Positions 1-8,519 of a stretch of DNA of 39,000 bases are shown here, in pieces. The number at the start of each line of letters is the position of its first letter. The first letter of the stretch is position 1. The DNA lies in assembly GCA_031266875.1 (NCBI GenBank), contig JAISAE010000106.1, forward strand, positions 1-39,000. Reading direction: 5' to 3'. This DNA comes from Treponema sp. (GTDB lineage: Bacteria > Spirochaetota > Spirochaetia > Treponematales > Breznakiellaceae). Position numbers and translations under genes: made by a program. The notes under the pieces are model-generated. The model was not told the DNA's origin. It saw only the letters and a program-made list of their open reading frames with translations, and did not search any database.

Positions 1-115
1 GTTCCACTCGTCCGAGTGAGAGTGTTCCACTCGTCCGAGTGAGAGTGTTCCACTCGTCCGAGTGAGAGTGTTCCACTCGTCCGAGTGAGAGTGTTCCACT
101 CGTCCGAGTGAGAGT
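1..115. repeat. Tandem array A, 23-bp palindromic units, 5 copies
   Basis: Five identical 23-bp units run from the window edge. Each contains the palindrome CACTCGTCCGAGTG (6-bp arms, 2-nt centre). The array is cut by the left edge, so the copy number is a minimum. There are no unique spacers, so it is not CRISPR. The period matches that of the unrelated arrays elsewhere in this window. Confidence 0.95.
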
Positions 116-230
116 GTTTGAGCCGCCTTGTGCAAAGTGCTTGCGCCGCTCTGACACTCATGTCTCTGCTTAACGTCTCTGGCACCCACGTCTCACGGAG
201 TGAACGCGGGTATGGCACGACAAGCTCTTG

Positions 231-259
231 TTGACGCTTAGATCAAGATAGCTTAGACT
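231..259 (+). promoter_or_regulatory. Possible sigma70 promoter upstream of trpR
   Basis: TTGACG and TAGACT are separated by exactly 17 bp. The -10 box ends 6 nt before an ATG at 266 that opens a 74-codon frame ending in TGA, which overlaps the trpR ATG (TGATG). It could drive trpR through a leader of about 220 nt, or a leaderless small ORF. It is a prediction from sequence only. Confidence 0.4.
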
Positions 260-311
260 AAATTCATGAACATACAGGGAGCCTTCAAAGTGTGTATATC
301 TCCGGCTGACG

Positions 312-344
312 AACAGCGGGTCTTCTTGAACAAGACCCGCTGTT
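312..344 (+). terminator. Perfect 13-bp hairpin in the trpR leader
   Basis: Arms 312-324 and 332-344 are perfect reverse complements around a 7-nt loop (core AGCGGGTCTT). The sequence after it is T-rich but interrupted (GTTGTTGCTTTCTGT). It lies between the proposed promoter and trpR, so it could be a weak terminator or attenuator, or the 3' end of an upstream transcript. Confidence 0.5.
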
Positions 345-489
345 GTTGTTGCTTTCTGTATAACAAAATGCTGAACGAGAAAGTGGTACATCTGCAAAGA
401 TTAGGTGTAAGCATACCTGCGCAGCACGGGGAAGGTAGAGCAAGCCGTGCGCCTGGCCCAAGGTACAAGCCCCTGCCTTTGGGTTGCTG

Positions 490-786
490 ATGAACATTAA
501 CGATCCGCGAGTTGAGGAACAGCTCGGCGACCTAGCCCAAATCCTCGCAAGCATCAGCGACCCGGAACTCATAGCATCCTTTCTACACAGCCTACTCACG
601 CCCGCCGAAACCGCTGACATCGCCGCACGCTGGGCCTTAGTTAAAGCCCTGCGCGATAAGGTTCCTCAGCGGGAAATCGCAAAGACCCTCGGACTCTCGC
701 TGTGCAAAATCACTCGCGGCTCCCGCGAACTCAAAAAGCCTGACTCGCCCTTCATCAAGATACTCACAAAGGCCGAGTCAACATGA
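490..786 (+). CDS. trpR: Trp-repressor family DNA-binding protein
   Basis: The 98-residue protein has the TrpR core: LLTPAE followed by a helix pair, then the helix-turn-helix PQREIAKTLGLSLCKITRGS and RELKK. E. coli TrpR has LTPDE, SQREL and TITRGSNSLK at the same spacing. The ITRGS stretch separates it from the YerC/YecD branch, which reads TISRVKR there. The ATG at 490 is chosen; an upstream in-frame TTG at 484 is possible, and no good Shine-Dalgarno is seen for either. TrpR proteins bind operators as tryptophan-liganded dimers in the cytoplasm. No trp biosynthetic gene is nearby, so the target is unknown. A 9-bp hairpin overlaps the stop codon. Family confidence is good; the specific tryptophan role is inferred. 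Confidence 0.78.
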   Translation: MNINDPRVEEQLGDLAQILASISDPELIASFLHSLLTPAETADIAARWALVKALRDKVPQREIAKTLGLSLCKITRGSRELKKPDSPFIKILTKAEST

Positions 787-807
787 TTACACGATGAGCG
801 TGTAATC
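785..807 (+). terminator. Hairpin terminator after trpR
   Basis: GATTACACG (785-793) and CGTGTAATC (799-807) pair perfectly around a 5-nt loop and are followed by TATGGCTTTCTATC. The stem begins at the trpR stop codon. The T-tract is interrupted, so efficiency is uncertain. Confidence 0.6.
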
Positions 808-822
808 TATGGCTTTCTATCA

Positions 823-1914
823 CTATTCCGGCAATAAGGAAGACAGATAGGCCGACAGGAGGGCGCTATACTCGTCAGTGATCTTTTTCTCAGCAGCGCT
901 GACCGCACGATCCTTCGCCGCGTCTGCGGAAAGATGGCCCTCACGGTTATTGATACTGTACGTAAACAATTCGCTGGCATCGTCAGTGTCTTCTAACGAG
1001 GCATTAGCTACATAGCGGATGAATTGGTTATCATTGCCCGGACGGTTGTCTGACGAGAGCGAAAAACTGACTTCCAGCACATAACGAGCATTGTTCCCGC
1101 CACTTCTAAAGCCCTGTTTGTTAAGTGCGCTCGTGAAGGCGCTCTTTATGCGGTCAAAGCGAACCTCGTCTCCCGCAGGCGCAGCGTTTATGCTAACCGT
1201 GATAGGGATGCTTTTGGTGATGTTCACCGCTTCCAGACGGTAGTCATCGCCCTTTTTGAGGGTTCGGGGACGCCCGTCTATCAATGAAAGGATATTGGCG
1301 TACACCGCGCTGGCGTCGGCAATGGTCGCGGCAAGCTGATACCGCGAAAAACCGTCAAGGCTGTTCTTTTCTTCTGGGGATAGGGTGGTCAGGCGCTCGA
1401 TCATACCCTGATTTGAGTCCAGCAGGTCTGAATAGAGACGAATGGCAGTGGATTTCTCCAGAGTCGCCAGCGCATAAAACGTCCGGCCATTATCCCAATG
1501 CTCCTTAATCTCAGCTCCAATAAGCGTATCAATTGAGGCTGATGTTCGGATGCTATTCTGCACTTGCGTACTGCCGCTTACTTCCACTGCCCCCTTTGAC
1601 ACCGCCTCGTAGTAGCTCTCGATTGAACGCAGATCAGCCTGCACCGACTGCCCGAAATAAGCAACAAGCGCGCCAAGCGCCTGCTGCTCCGCATGGCTCC
1701 GGTCATTACCCGCGCCAACGCCGGTGATGTAATCAAACTTTGGATAAAGCGCGTCAGGCGCTTCAACCCAGATTGGCTCTTTTCCCGACACGGCAACAGC
1801 CTGAGACGTTGCCGGTTCCCGCGTTGCGCCGCTGCTCGTGGCACACGAAGCCAGACTCAGCCCGATACAGAGCGCCGCGCAGGACGCTTTTACCCAAAAC
1901 ACTACTTTAGACAT
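823..1914 (-). CDS. LPP20-family lipoprotein
   Basis: The 363-residue protein starts with a lipoprotein signal peptide ending in the lipobox LASC (Cys 24), so it should be lipid-anchored after LspA processing. Residues of about 47-165 resemble the LPP20 domain: WVEAPDALYPKFDYITGVG followed by a helix with AEQQALGALVAYFGQSV. The C-terminal half is a mixed alpha/beta region of unknown function. Its ATG lies inside the last codons of the upstream lipoprotein gene (13-nt overlap), and GGAGG precedes it, indicating translational coupling. LPP20/COG3014 pairs occur in other bacteria, but their biochemical role is not established. An envelope role is inferred from the anchor only. Confidence 0.8.
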   Translation of the reverse strand: MSKVVFWVKASCAALCIGLSLASCATSSGATREPATSQAVAVSGKEPIWVEAPDALYPKFDYITGVGAGNDRSHAEQQALGALVAYFGQSVQADLRSIESYYEAVSKGAVEVSGSTQVQNSIRTSASIDTLIGAEIKEHWDNGRTFYALATLEKSTAIRLYSDLLDSNQGMIERLTTLSPEEKNSLDGFSRYQLAATIADASAVYANILSLIDGRPRTLKKGDDYRLEAVNITKSIPITVSINAAPAGDEVRFDRIKSAFTSALNKQGFRSGGNNARYVLEVSFSLSSDNRPGNDNQFIRYVANASLEDTDDASELFTYSINNREGHLSADAAKDRAVSAAEKKITDEYSALLSAYLSSLLPE

Positions 1915-3230
1915 ACAACCTCCACTAGATTGAGTTTATTTTCAAGAACAGGCACCTGTTCTTTATTGAACGAAGCGATTAAACCGCCATTAGCAGTGTA
2001 ATAGTTTATCTTCAGGTCATAGACCCCTGGCTCAAGGTTGACGCCGCCAACAAGTGCCTTTGCCGGAAAATACCGCGATATACGCAGGTCTGCCTGCTCG
2101 CTCGCTTCCGCGAATATCTGCGTACCAAGACCAAGTATACCAAATAGCAGCCCTGTAGAGGCGTCATTACTTTCTCGCCCTATGGCATCAAGCGTCGCGG
2201 CGCCTGCCCCCTTCACAGTGGCGCGAATGACCGACTTCATGTAGATCAGGCCCTGCTTTTGCTTAAACGTTTCTTTGGCAACCGCGTCAATGTCTTCGAG
2301 CAGCTCAAGGTCAAAGCGCGGCCCGCCCTTAACCTCTATCTGTATCCGGCTGACAAGGGAACGCCGGGACAGCATTTCCGGCAAGGCAATCTTAATATAG
2401 TTATACGAGATAAGCAGAGGAATACGGAGCGTCTGCTCCTGCTTTATCGGGGAAAGGCCGCTAAAGCCAATGACATTGAGCCGCGCCTTGCCTTGAGGAA
2501 TCGCCAATTCTTCATCCCCCGCAAGCGAACTGGGTAATGGGTAGGAGTACACATGAGGCGCGTTGGCAAAGGCTACTTGTAGCATCTCGCTATCAATTCG
2601 CGCATCGTCCGCCTCGCCAATGCCCCGGTAAAAGAGCAGCCCCAAGTACCGGGCTAACGCTGAATCGGAAAACTCGGTTACTGCGTCAGGATTAGGCGGA
2701 ACCTGAGCGCCGTCAGCCAGTGCCTGCTGCTGGAGACTCGTTGTAAGCTCCCCGTACTTTGTCGAAAGAAACGACAGCTTATTATTCATCTGCCTGATTT
2801 CAACCAGTGCGTCCTCCAGCTTGTTCTGATGATAATAGTTAAGCGCGTTAAAGACGTTTATATAGATATCCTCATAGTCCTCCCCGCCATATTCAATTGT
2901 GGTGTCGTTCAGGATATAGGAGCCAATCGCCTGTGTAATGCTTTTGGTATAGGCCGCTTCTATGGCGCGTTCCCCGTCCTGCAAGAGTGAGATTGACGTG
3001 TCATAGTCAGTGGCGTAATGGGTAAGCATACCCCGATCGAGATAGTACAGTATCGCGTCCTTATCACGATAGATACTACTCTGGTTCTTTTCAACAAGCG
3101 CGGCGCTGCTTGCGTAATCACCGCTTTCTACAAGCTCATCAGCCCGCTGATATTGGTTTGAGGCGCAGGAAAAAAACAACAGACCAGCGCATAACAGCAG
3201 CCAGCCCGTCTTGTTTATCTTATGAGGCAT
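1902..3230 (-). CDS. COG3014-type lipoprotein
   Basis: The 442-residue protein has a signal peptide with lipobox FFSC (Cys 22). Residues of about 25-150 form TPR-like helical hairpins: YQRADELVESGDYASSAALV, then TSISLLQDGERAIEAAYT and YEDIYINVFNALNYYHQNKL. The central and C-terminal parts contain beta-rich segments and a glycine-rich stretch GLLFGILGLG near 350-360, matching the architecture I associate with COG3014. It is the first gene of a leftward two-gene operon with the LPP20 lipoprotein. The start has only a weak ribosome-binding site. Function is unknown; an envelope or periplasmic scaffolding role is a guess from the lipid anchor and TPRs. Confidence 0.72.
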   Translation of the reverse strand: MPHKINKTGWLLLCAGLLFFSCASNQYQRADELVESGDYASSAALVEKNQSSIYRDKDAILYYLDRGMLTHYATDYDTSISLLQDGERAIEAAYTKSITQAIGSYILNDTTIEYGGEDYEDIYINVFNALNYYHQNKLEDALVEIRQMNNKLSFLSTKYGELTTSLQQQALADGAQVPPNPDAVTEFSDSALARYLGLLFYRGIGEADDARIDSEMLQVAFANAPHVYSYPLPSSLAGDEELAIPQGKARLNVIGFSGLSPIKQEQTLRIPLLISYNYIKIALPEMLSRRSLVSRIQIEVKGGPRFDLELLEDIDAVAKETFKQKQGLIYMKSVIRATVKGAGAATLDAIGRESNDASTGLLFGILGLGTQIFAEASEQADLRISRYFPAKALVGGVNLEPGVYDLKINYYTANGGLIASFNKEQVPVLENKLNLVEVVCLK

Positions 3231-3436
3231 GATTAAGGGTATGATGTAAGCGATGTGCTGTCAACTATGTACCAAACGCCAGCAGTTCAAAGTATCGCCC
3301 CTGCTGTGTCTAACCTCTCAAATACCCGTCATAAGCCTGCCAATGGAACATCATGGCCCGTGAATGAACATGAATGTTCGCACATAATGCTGATCTATTC
3401 GCGCCATTCGCGGACTTTTTCTTTGCCGAACTCACG

Positions 3437-4878
3437 TTAAAACACCTCGTCTCCAAAGCGCCTCTGTATGGCTTCACGGCTCTCAGCAGAAAGCCCGCTG
3501 CAACCAGAAAATGCCGCATACCCGATAGCGGTAACGCTGCTGGGAATGACGATGGAACTCAGGCTACTGCAACCCTCAAATACCCAATCTCCGATAGCGG
3601 TAACGCCGCTGGGGATGGTGATGGAACTCAGGCTGATGCAACCGTAAAATGCCTTATTCCCAATAGAGGTAACACTACTAGGCAAGGTATATGAGGTATA
3701 TACCTTGCCTGCCGGATAGCACACCAGGGTTTTGTTGTCTTTACTAAAAAGAATCCCATTTGTAGTGCTGTAGCGCGTATTCTGCGCGTCAACAGTGATA
3801 GATGTCAGGCTGCTGCAATTAGAAAATGCGTAACGCCCGATAGCGGCAACGCTGCTGGGAATGGTGATAGATGTCAGCCCGCTGCAACCATAAAATGCCC
3901 CATACCCGATAGAGGTAACGCTGCTAGGAATAGTGATGGAACTCAGGCTGACGCAACCGTAAAATACCTCCCTCCCGATAGAAGTAACGCTGTTGGGAAT
4001 GATGATGGAACTTAGGCTGACGCAACCATAAAATACCTCCCTCCCGATAGAGGTAATGCTGCTGGGAATAGTGATGGAACTCAGGCTGACGCAACCCTTA
4101 AATACCCTATTCCCGATAGCGGTAACTCTGCTAGGAATAGTGATGGAACTCAGGCTGCTGCAATCCTTAAATGCGTAACGCCCGATAGCGGTAATGCTGC
4201 TGGGAATAGTGATGGAACTCAGGCTGCTACAACCTTTAAATGCATAACGCCCGATAGCGGTAACGCTGCTGGGCATGACGATAGAACTCAGGCCGGCGCA
4301 ACCGGAAAATGCCCAATCTCCGATAAAGGTAACGCTGCTGGGAATGATGATAGAACGCAAGCTGACGCAACCTTCAAATGCCGCATCCCCGATAAAGGTA
4401 ACGCTGCTGGGAATAGTGATGGAACTCAGGCTGCTGCAACCCTTAAATGCGTAACGCCTGATAGACGTAACGCTGTTGGGAATGACGATAGAACTCAGGC
4501 TGCTGCAACCTTCAAATGCCGCATCCCCGATAGCGGTAACGCTGCTGGGAATAGTGATGGAACTCAGACTGCTGCAACCGGAAAATGCCGCATACCCGAT
4601 AGTGGTAACGCTGCTGGGAATGATGACGGAACTCAGATCGCTATAACCTGCAAATGCCCTATTCTTGATTTTGACAACCGGACTGCCGTCTATCACTGCG
4701 GGGATGCTCACCGTCTTCGCCTTCTCTTTATACTCTTTAATCATAACGCTTGCCCCCCAATCCCTAAGTCAAAGTCGCTGATGGGCGTCCAGTCAGACAA
4801 CGGAGACTGCGCGGGAATAGATGACACCGCCCAGAGAACGCTGAAAAGCGCCGCAAAAACACAACACCTCTTTTTCAT
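3437..4878 (-). pseudogene. BspA-like LRR protein gene, one-base frameshift
   Basis: Two reading frames together make one protein. Positions 4878-4741 encode a signal peptide (MKKRCCVFAALFSVLWAVSS) and a short mature start. Positions 4744-3437 encode about 15 LRR_5 repeats of 23 residues with the pattern GCSSLSSITIPSSVTAIG, ending FGDEVF. Alignment with the intact paralogue at 5057-6958 places the loss of one base next to a C6 tract at 4753-4758 (G6 on the coding strand): the paralogue reads CAGGGCGTT where this copy reads CAAGCGTT. AAGGAG precedes the ATG at 4878. BspA-type LRR proteins are surface or secreted adhesion-type proteins. The frameshift may be fixed decay, or a reversible phase state because it lies by a homopolymer. 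The cassette DAQNTRYSTTNGILFSKDN interrupts the repeats, as in the paralogue. Confidence 0.85.
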
Positions 4879-4927
4879 ACTAAACTCCTTGTTAGCTATG
4901 AGCGTTTCATACGAAACAGCTTTTCCC

Positions 4928-4956
4928 ATCATGGTAGTTTTAGTGATTAGTGTCTA
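4928..4956 (-). promoter_or_regulatory. BspA-type promoter, copy 1
   Basis: On the minus strand TAGACA and CATGAT are 17 bp apart, about 50 nt upstream of the LRR gene start at 4878. The same block occurs at 7008-7036 and, with a perfect TATAAT, at 10145-10173. Confidence 0.6.
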
Positions 4957-5056
4957 TTCCTGATAACCTAACTAAGCGTAAGCCTCAAACATGGCGGGAG
5001 ATCGCGCAATCCGCCCTCGCCACATAACGCTCCTAATAATAGCTTTCTCGCCACCC

Positions 5057-6958
5057 CTAAAACACCTCGTCTCCAAAGCGCCGCTGTATGGCTTCGCGGC
5101 TCTCAGTAGAAAGATTGCCGCAGCCAGAAAATGCCCAATCTCCGATAGCGGTAACACTGCTGGGAATGGTGATAGAACTCAGGCCACTGCAACCATCAAA
5201 TGCCCAATCTCCGATAGCGGTAACGCTGCTGGGAATGGTGATAGAACTCAGACCACTGCAGCCAGAAAATGCCCAATCTCCGATAGCGGTAACGCTGTTG
5301 GGAATGGTGATAGAGCTCAGACCGATGCAACCAGAAAATGCCCAATCTCCGATAGCGGTAACGCTGTTGAGAATGGTATATGATGTATATACCTTGCCTG
5401 CCGGATAGCATATCAAGGTTTTGTTGTCTTTACTAAAAAGAACTCCATTTGTAGCGCTGTAGCGCGTATTCTGCGCGTCAACAGTGATAGATGTCAGGCT
5501 GCCGCAACCATAAAATGCTCCCTCCCCGATAGTGGTAACACTGCCAGGAATGTTTATAGAACTCAGGCTACCGCAACCTTCAAATGCCCAATCTCCGATA
5601 GCGGTAACGCTGTTGGGACTGGTGATAGAACTCAGGCCGCTGCAACCGTAAAATGCCCAATCTCCGATAAAGGTAACGCTGCTAGGAATGGTGATGGAAC
5701 TTAGGCTACCGCAACCTTCAAATGCCCAATCTCCAATAGCGGTAACGCTGTTGGGAATGGTATATGATGTATATACCTTGCCTGCCGGATAGCACATCAG
5801 AGTTTTGTTGTCTTTACTAAAAAGAACCCCATTTGTAGCGCTGTAGCATGTATTCTGTGCGTCAACAGTGATAGATGCCAGGCTGCCACAATGGTAAAAT
5901 GCTCCCTCCCCGATAGCAGTAACGCTACTAGGAATAGTGATGGATGTTAGGCTGCTGCAACCAAAAAATGCTTCTTCCCCGATAGCGATAACGCCGCTGG
6001 GAATAGTGATAGATGTCAAGCTACTGCAATCATAAAATGCTCCCTCTCCGATAACGGTAACGCTGCTAGGAATATTTATAGATGTCAGGCTGCCGCAACC
6101 GGAAAATGCATAATCTCCGATAGTGGTAACGCTGCTGGGAATGATGATGGAACTCAGACCGCTGCAATCGAAAAATGCCGCATCCCCAATAGTGGTAACG
6201 CTGTTGGGGATGTTTATGGAACTTAGGCTGCCGCAATAAGTAAATGCCATATCCCCGATAGTGGTAACGCTGCTGGGAATGGTGATAGAACTCAGACCGC
6301 TGCAACCGAAAAATGCCGCATCCCCGATAGCAATAACGCTGCTGGGAATGGTGATGGAACTCAAACCGCTGCAACGGTAAAATGCTCCCTCCCCGATAGC
6401 GGTAACACCGCTGGGAATAGTGATGGATATCAAGCTACTGCAATTATCAAATGCCCAATCTCCGATAGTGGTAATGCTGCTGGGAATGATGATGGAATTT
6501 AGGCTGCCGCAACCATAAAATGTTCCTTCCCCGATAGCGGTAACACCGCTGGGAATAGTGATGGATGTCAAGCTACTGCAATGATAAAATGCCCAATCTC
6601 CGATAGCGGTAACGCTGTTGGGGATGTTTATGGAACTCAGGCTTCTGCAACCGGAAAATGCTTCCTCCCCGATAGTGGTAACGCTACTAGGAATAGTGAT
6701 AGATGTCAGGTTTCTGCAACGGTAAAATGCCCCATCTCTGATTTCGACAACCGGACTGCCGTCTATCACTGCGGGGATACTTACCGTCTCCGCTGTCCCT
6801 TTATACTTTTCAATCGTAACGCCCTGCTCACCAAGCGATAGCTCAAAGTCGTGGATAGGCGTCCAGTCAGACGGCATAGACTGGGACTGCGCTGGGATAT
6901 ATGACACTGCCCAGAGAACACTGAAGAGCGCCGCAAAAACACAAAACCTCTTTTTCAT
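5057..6958 (-). CDS. BspA-like secreted leucine-rich-repeat protein
   Basis: The 633-residue protein has a signal peptide (MKKRFCVFAALFSVLWAVSY, cleavage probably after AQS). About 22 LRR_5 repeats of 23 residues follow (GCSSLTSITIPSSVTAIGEG type). Two DAQNT.YSATNGVLFSKDN cassettes interrupt the solenoid, at about residues 330 and 470. The protein ends in a conserved tail SREAIQRRFGDEVF. The ATG at 6958 is chosen over the one 18 codons upstream because AAGGAG lies at proper spacing and a signal peptide follows directly. Family members mediate surface adhesion or coaggregation in oral spirochaetes and Bacteroidetes; the ligand here is unknown. No anchoring domain is visible. The very similar DNA repeats favour slippage and gene conversion with the frameshifted neighbour. 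Confidence 0.88.
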   Translation of the reverse strand: MKKRFCVFAALFSVLWAVSYIPAQSQSMPSDWTPIHDFELSLGEQGVTIEKYKGTAETVSIPAVIDGSPVVEIRDGAFYRCRNLTSITIPSSVTTIGEEAFSGCRSLSSINIPNSVTAIGDWAFYHCSSLTSITIPSGVTAIGEGTFYGCGSLNSIIIPSSITTIGDWAFDNCSSLISITIPSGVTAIGEGAFYRCSGLSSITIPSSVIAIGDAAFFGCSGLSSITIPSSVTTIGDMAFTYCGSLSSINIPNSVTTIGDAAFFDCSGLSSIIIPSSVTTIGDYAFSGCGSLTSINIPSSVTVIGEGAFYDCSSLTSITIPSGVIAIGEEAFFGCSSLTSITIPSSVTAIGEGAFYHCGSLASITVDAQNTCYSATNGVLFSKDNKTLMCYPAGKVYTSYTIPNSVTAIGDWAFEGCGSLSSITIPSSVTFIGDWAFYGCSGLSSITSPNSVTAIGDWAFEGCGSLSSINIPGSVTTIGEGAFYGCGSLTSITVDAQNTRYSATNGVLFSKDNKTLICYPAGKVYTSYTILNSVTAIGDWAFSGCIGLSSITIPNSVTAIGDWAFSGCSGLSSITIPSSVTAIGDWAFDGCSGLSSITIPSSVTAIGDWAFSGCGNLSTESREAIQRRFGDEVF

Positions 6959-7007
6959 ACCAAACTCCTTGCTAGCCATGAGCATTTCATACGAAACAGC
7001 TTTTTCT

Positions 7008-7036
7008 ATCATGGTAGTTTTAGTGAGTAGTGTCTA
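7008..7036 (-). promoter_or_regulatory. BspA-type promoter, copy 2
   Basis: TAGACA, a 17-bp spacer and CATGAT lie about 50 nt upstream of the intact LRR gene. The surrounding 60 bp are nearly identical to copy 1, indicating duplication of gene plus promoter. Confidence 0.6.
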
Positions 7037-7120
7037 TTCCTGATGACCTAACAACTAAGTGTAAGCCTCTAAACGATAAAACGTAACTCTGTTGCCAGCG
7101 GTTACGACTGGCGCTACTCG

Positions 7121-7633
7121 TTACGCCCGCGCCGCGATTTCCTTGCGGACCATTGCGCCAATCACCTGATCGGCAGTCTGGTGAGTAGCTTCAGCGCGGG
7201 CTGGCTGTAGTTTGCGGCTACCGTGTCCAAAAGACTGAGCAAGGTACGCTGATTGGCGAACACGCCCGGTATGCCGGTACGTTCCGGGTTGGCGCTCATC
7301 AACAGTTCATCCAGCGCGTCGTATTCTTCATCAGATATGTCATGCAACCGCGTTTCATGCTTACATTGTGTTTCATGTCCAGTTCTTTCAAGGTTATCTG
7401 TCATAGGTTCTATTATGTACCTCGCGTGGAATACTTTGATTGTAGCTTCGTTAATAAGGTTATACATGACCTCAAGGGGATTTCCCGCCCAGTCATAGCC
7501 AATGACAAAGTATGTGTTATCAAAACCCTCCATATAGTTCATCAGTAATATAGGTCTTGATAGCATGTTCAATGTCCGCCCCGATAATGCCATGCTTAAA
7601 GGCAGAGGGCGCGTAGACAATCTTCTGTTCCAT
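7121..7633 (-). pseudogene. Decayed toxin-antitoxin module with two frameshifts
   Basis: From the ATG at 7633 the frame reads MEQKIVYAPSAFKHG, then GADIEHAIKTYITDELYGGF, then a stop. One extra T (A4 at 7522-7525 on the plus strand) shifts the frame, which resumes as DNTYFVIGYDWAGNPLEVMY and ends IKVFHARY. This resembles small BrnT-like toxins found as TA pairs. The same frame runs on into MTDNLERTG and HDISDEEYDALDELLM, which looks like the antitoxin. A second shift near 7200-7210 is needed to reach the natural end EATHQTADQVIGAMVRKEIA at 7121. Both parts seem inactive as complete proteins. An intact 152-codon frame still spans 7162-7620. The identification is by resemblance to BrnT-type TA proteins, not by search. 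Confidence 0.6.
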
Positions 7634-7712
7634 GCCCTATTCTATCACAAAAAGCCGGACCAGCAATATCACAGGGAACGCCTGCTCTCTGACCACTCTC
7701 TACCGTGCCGCC

Positions 7713-7882
7713 CTCTAAAATACCTCGCCAAAGCGCTGTTTCTAATGACTGCCGTTGTACCATTTCGCTCCCTGAAACACCTCGTCTCCAAAGCGCCGCC
7801 CTATGGCCTCGCGGCTCTCAGCGAAAAGTGCGCCGCGCCCTTAAACACTCCGTCTCCAAAGCGCCGCCGTATCGCCGTGAAC
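7713..7882 (-). pseudogene. Three tandem relics of the BspA C-terminal tail
   Basis: Minus-strand translation gives AIRRRFGDGVFK, then AESREAIGRRFGDEVF, then QRFGEVF with a stop, in different frames. Each matches the conserved end SREAIQRRFGDEVF of the LRR proteins. No LRR repeats, signal peptide or start remain. The copies are leftovers of duplicated or deleted LRR gene ends. Confidence 0.75.
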
Positions 7883-7886
7883 GTGC

Positions 7887-8060
7887 TTACTCTTTCTTTT
7901 CGGCTTTGCCGGATTCAAGTTCAGCAAGACGGCGGCGAGCCATTTCTTGAACTAAATCGCGGGGCATATTGTCAAGCAAGTGCTTATAGACAGGCTTAAA
8001 CACCCGGCCATCCTTGACAATTTCATCTGCCTTATCCAATGGTTGCTCTGATATTCTCAT
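7887..8060 (-). CDS. Small BrnA/CopG-like antitoxin
   Basis: This 57-residue frame begins MRISEQPLDKADEIVKDGRV and ends ELESGKAEKKE. Its ATG overlaps the end of the degraded toxin frame (TATTATGAG), the usual coupled arrangement of BrnT-BrnA-type modules, except that the toxin is broken. The toxin end supplies the local ribosome-binding region (GGAGGCG just upstream). The protein is charged and helix-rich (PRDLVQEMARRRLAEL). The antitoxin role is inferred from position, size and the toxin remnant. Confidence 0.6.
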   Translation of the reverse strand: MRISEQPLDKADEIVKDGRVFKPVYKHLLDNMPRDLVQEMARRRLAELESGKAEKKE

Positions 8061-8285
8061 AATACGCCTCCGTTTCTACCAAATCCGCGCTTCGGGCAGA
8101 AATAATTCTCGTCAACTCGCCACGTATAGACGTGGTAACCGTTACTACAATCCATTTATGGAAACAGGGTCATCAAACACGCCAACAGCTTCCTCAAAGC
8201 TAATCCCATGTCTTTGTTTGTTTCTCTCATTCTTCAAGCGGTGCCAAATATATTTTCCCCGGTAAATTACACCATCTGGATTCAT
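8032..8285 (-). pseudogene. BrnT-family toxin remnant with internal deletion
   Basis: The frame starts MNPDGVIYRGKYIWHRLKNE, continues NKQRHGISFEEAVGVFDDP and stops. Another frame resumes with IVVTVTTSIRGELTRIISAR and ends ETEAYYENIRATIG. Both halves fit the BrnT fold (KN..KHGISFEEAV.VFDDP and R.RIISAR). The central segment of about 20-25 residues (the D-E-R-Y.. strand region) is missing and the frame is lost, so no full toxin can be made. It overlaps the antitoxin start downstream. Confidence 0.7.
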
Positions 8286-8519
8286 TATGGTTCCTTAATT
8301 TCAATACTATCATAGCTTTGATAAAAAAGCAATGATGGTCTTTTTTGGCCAAGCGAAGGCAAGTATGCAGTGCCAGAGACGCATGCGCAAGCAGTGGTGA
8401 AGAGGCGAGGAGAAAGATATGTTCTAGTCAAACCATCCATGTTAATCCGCTACCAAATGGCACCGCCACTTGGCGCAATTCGCGGACTCTTACGCTTCGC
8501 GCCGCCACCAAACGCACCC

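Noticed and set aside
266-490. 74-codon protein gene ahead of trpR
   Set aside because: It has no Shine-Dalgarno, no family resemblance and contains the hairpin; only the promoter spacing favours it, so it is kept as a comment.
3366-3379. LexA-like palindrome GAACATGAATGTTC
   Set aside because: The half-site spacing is 6 nt rather than 4 and no SOS gene follows.
5088-6841. Antisense frames across the LRR genes
   Set aside because: They are periodic shadows of the 69-nt LRR repeat and have no independent signals.
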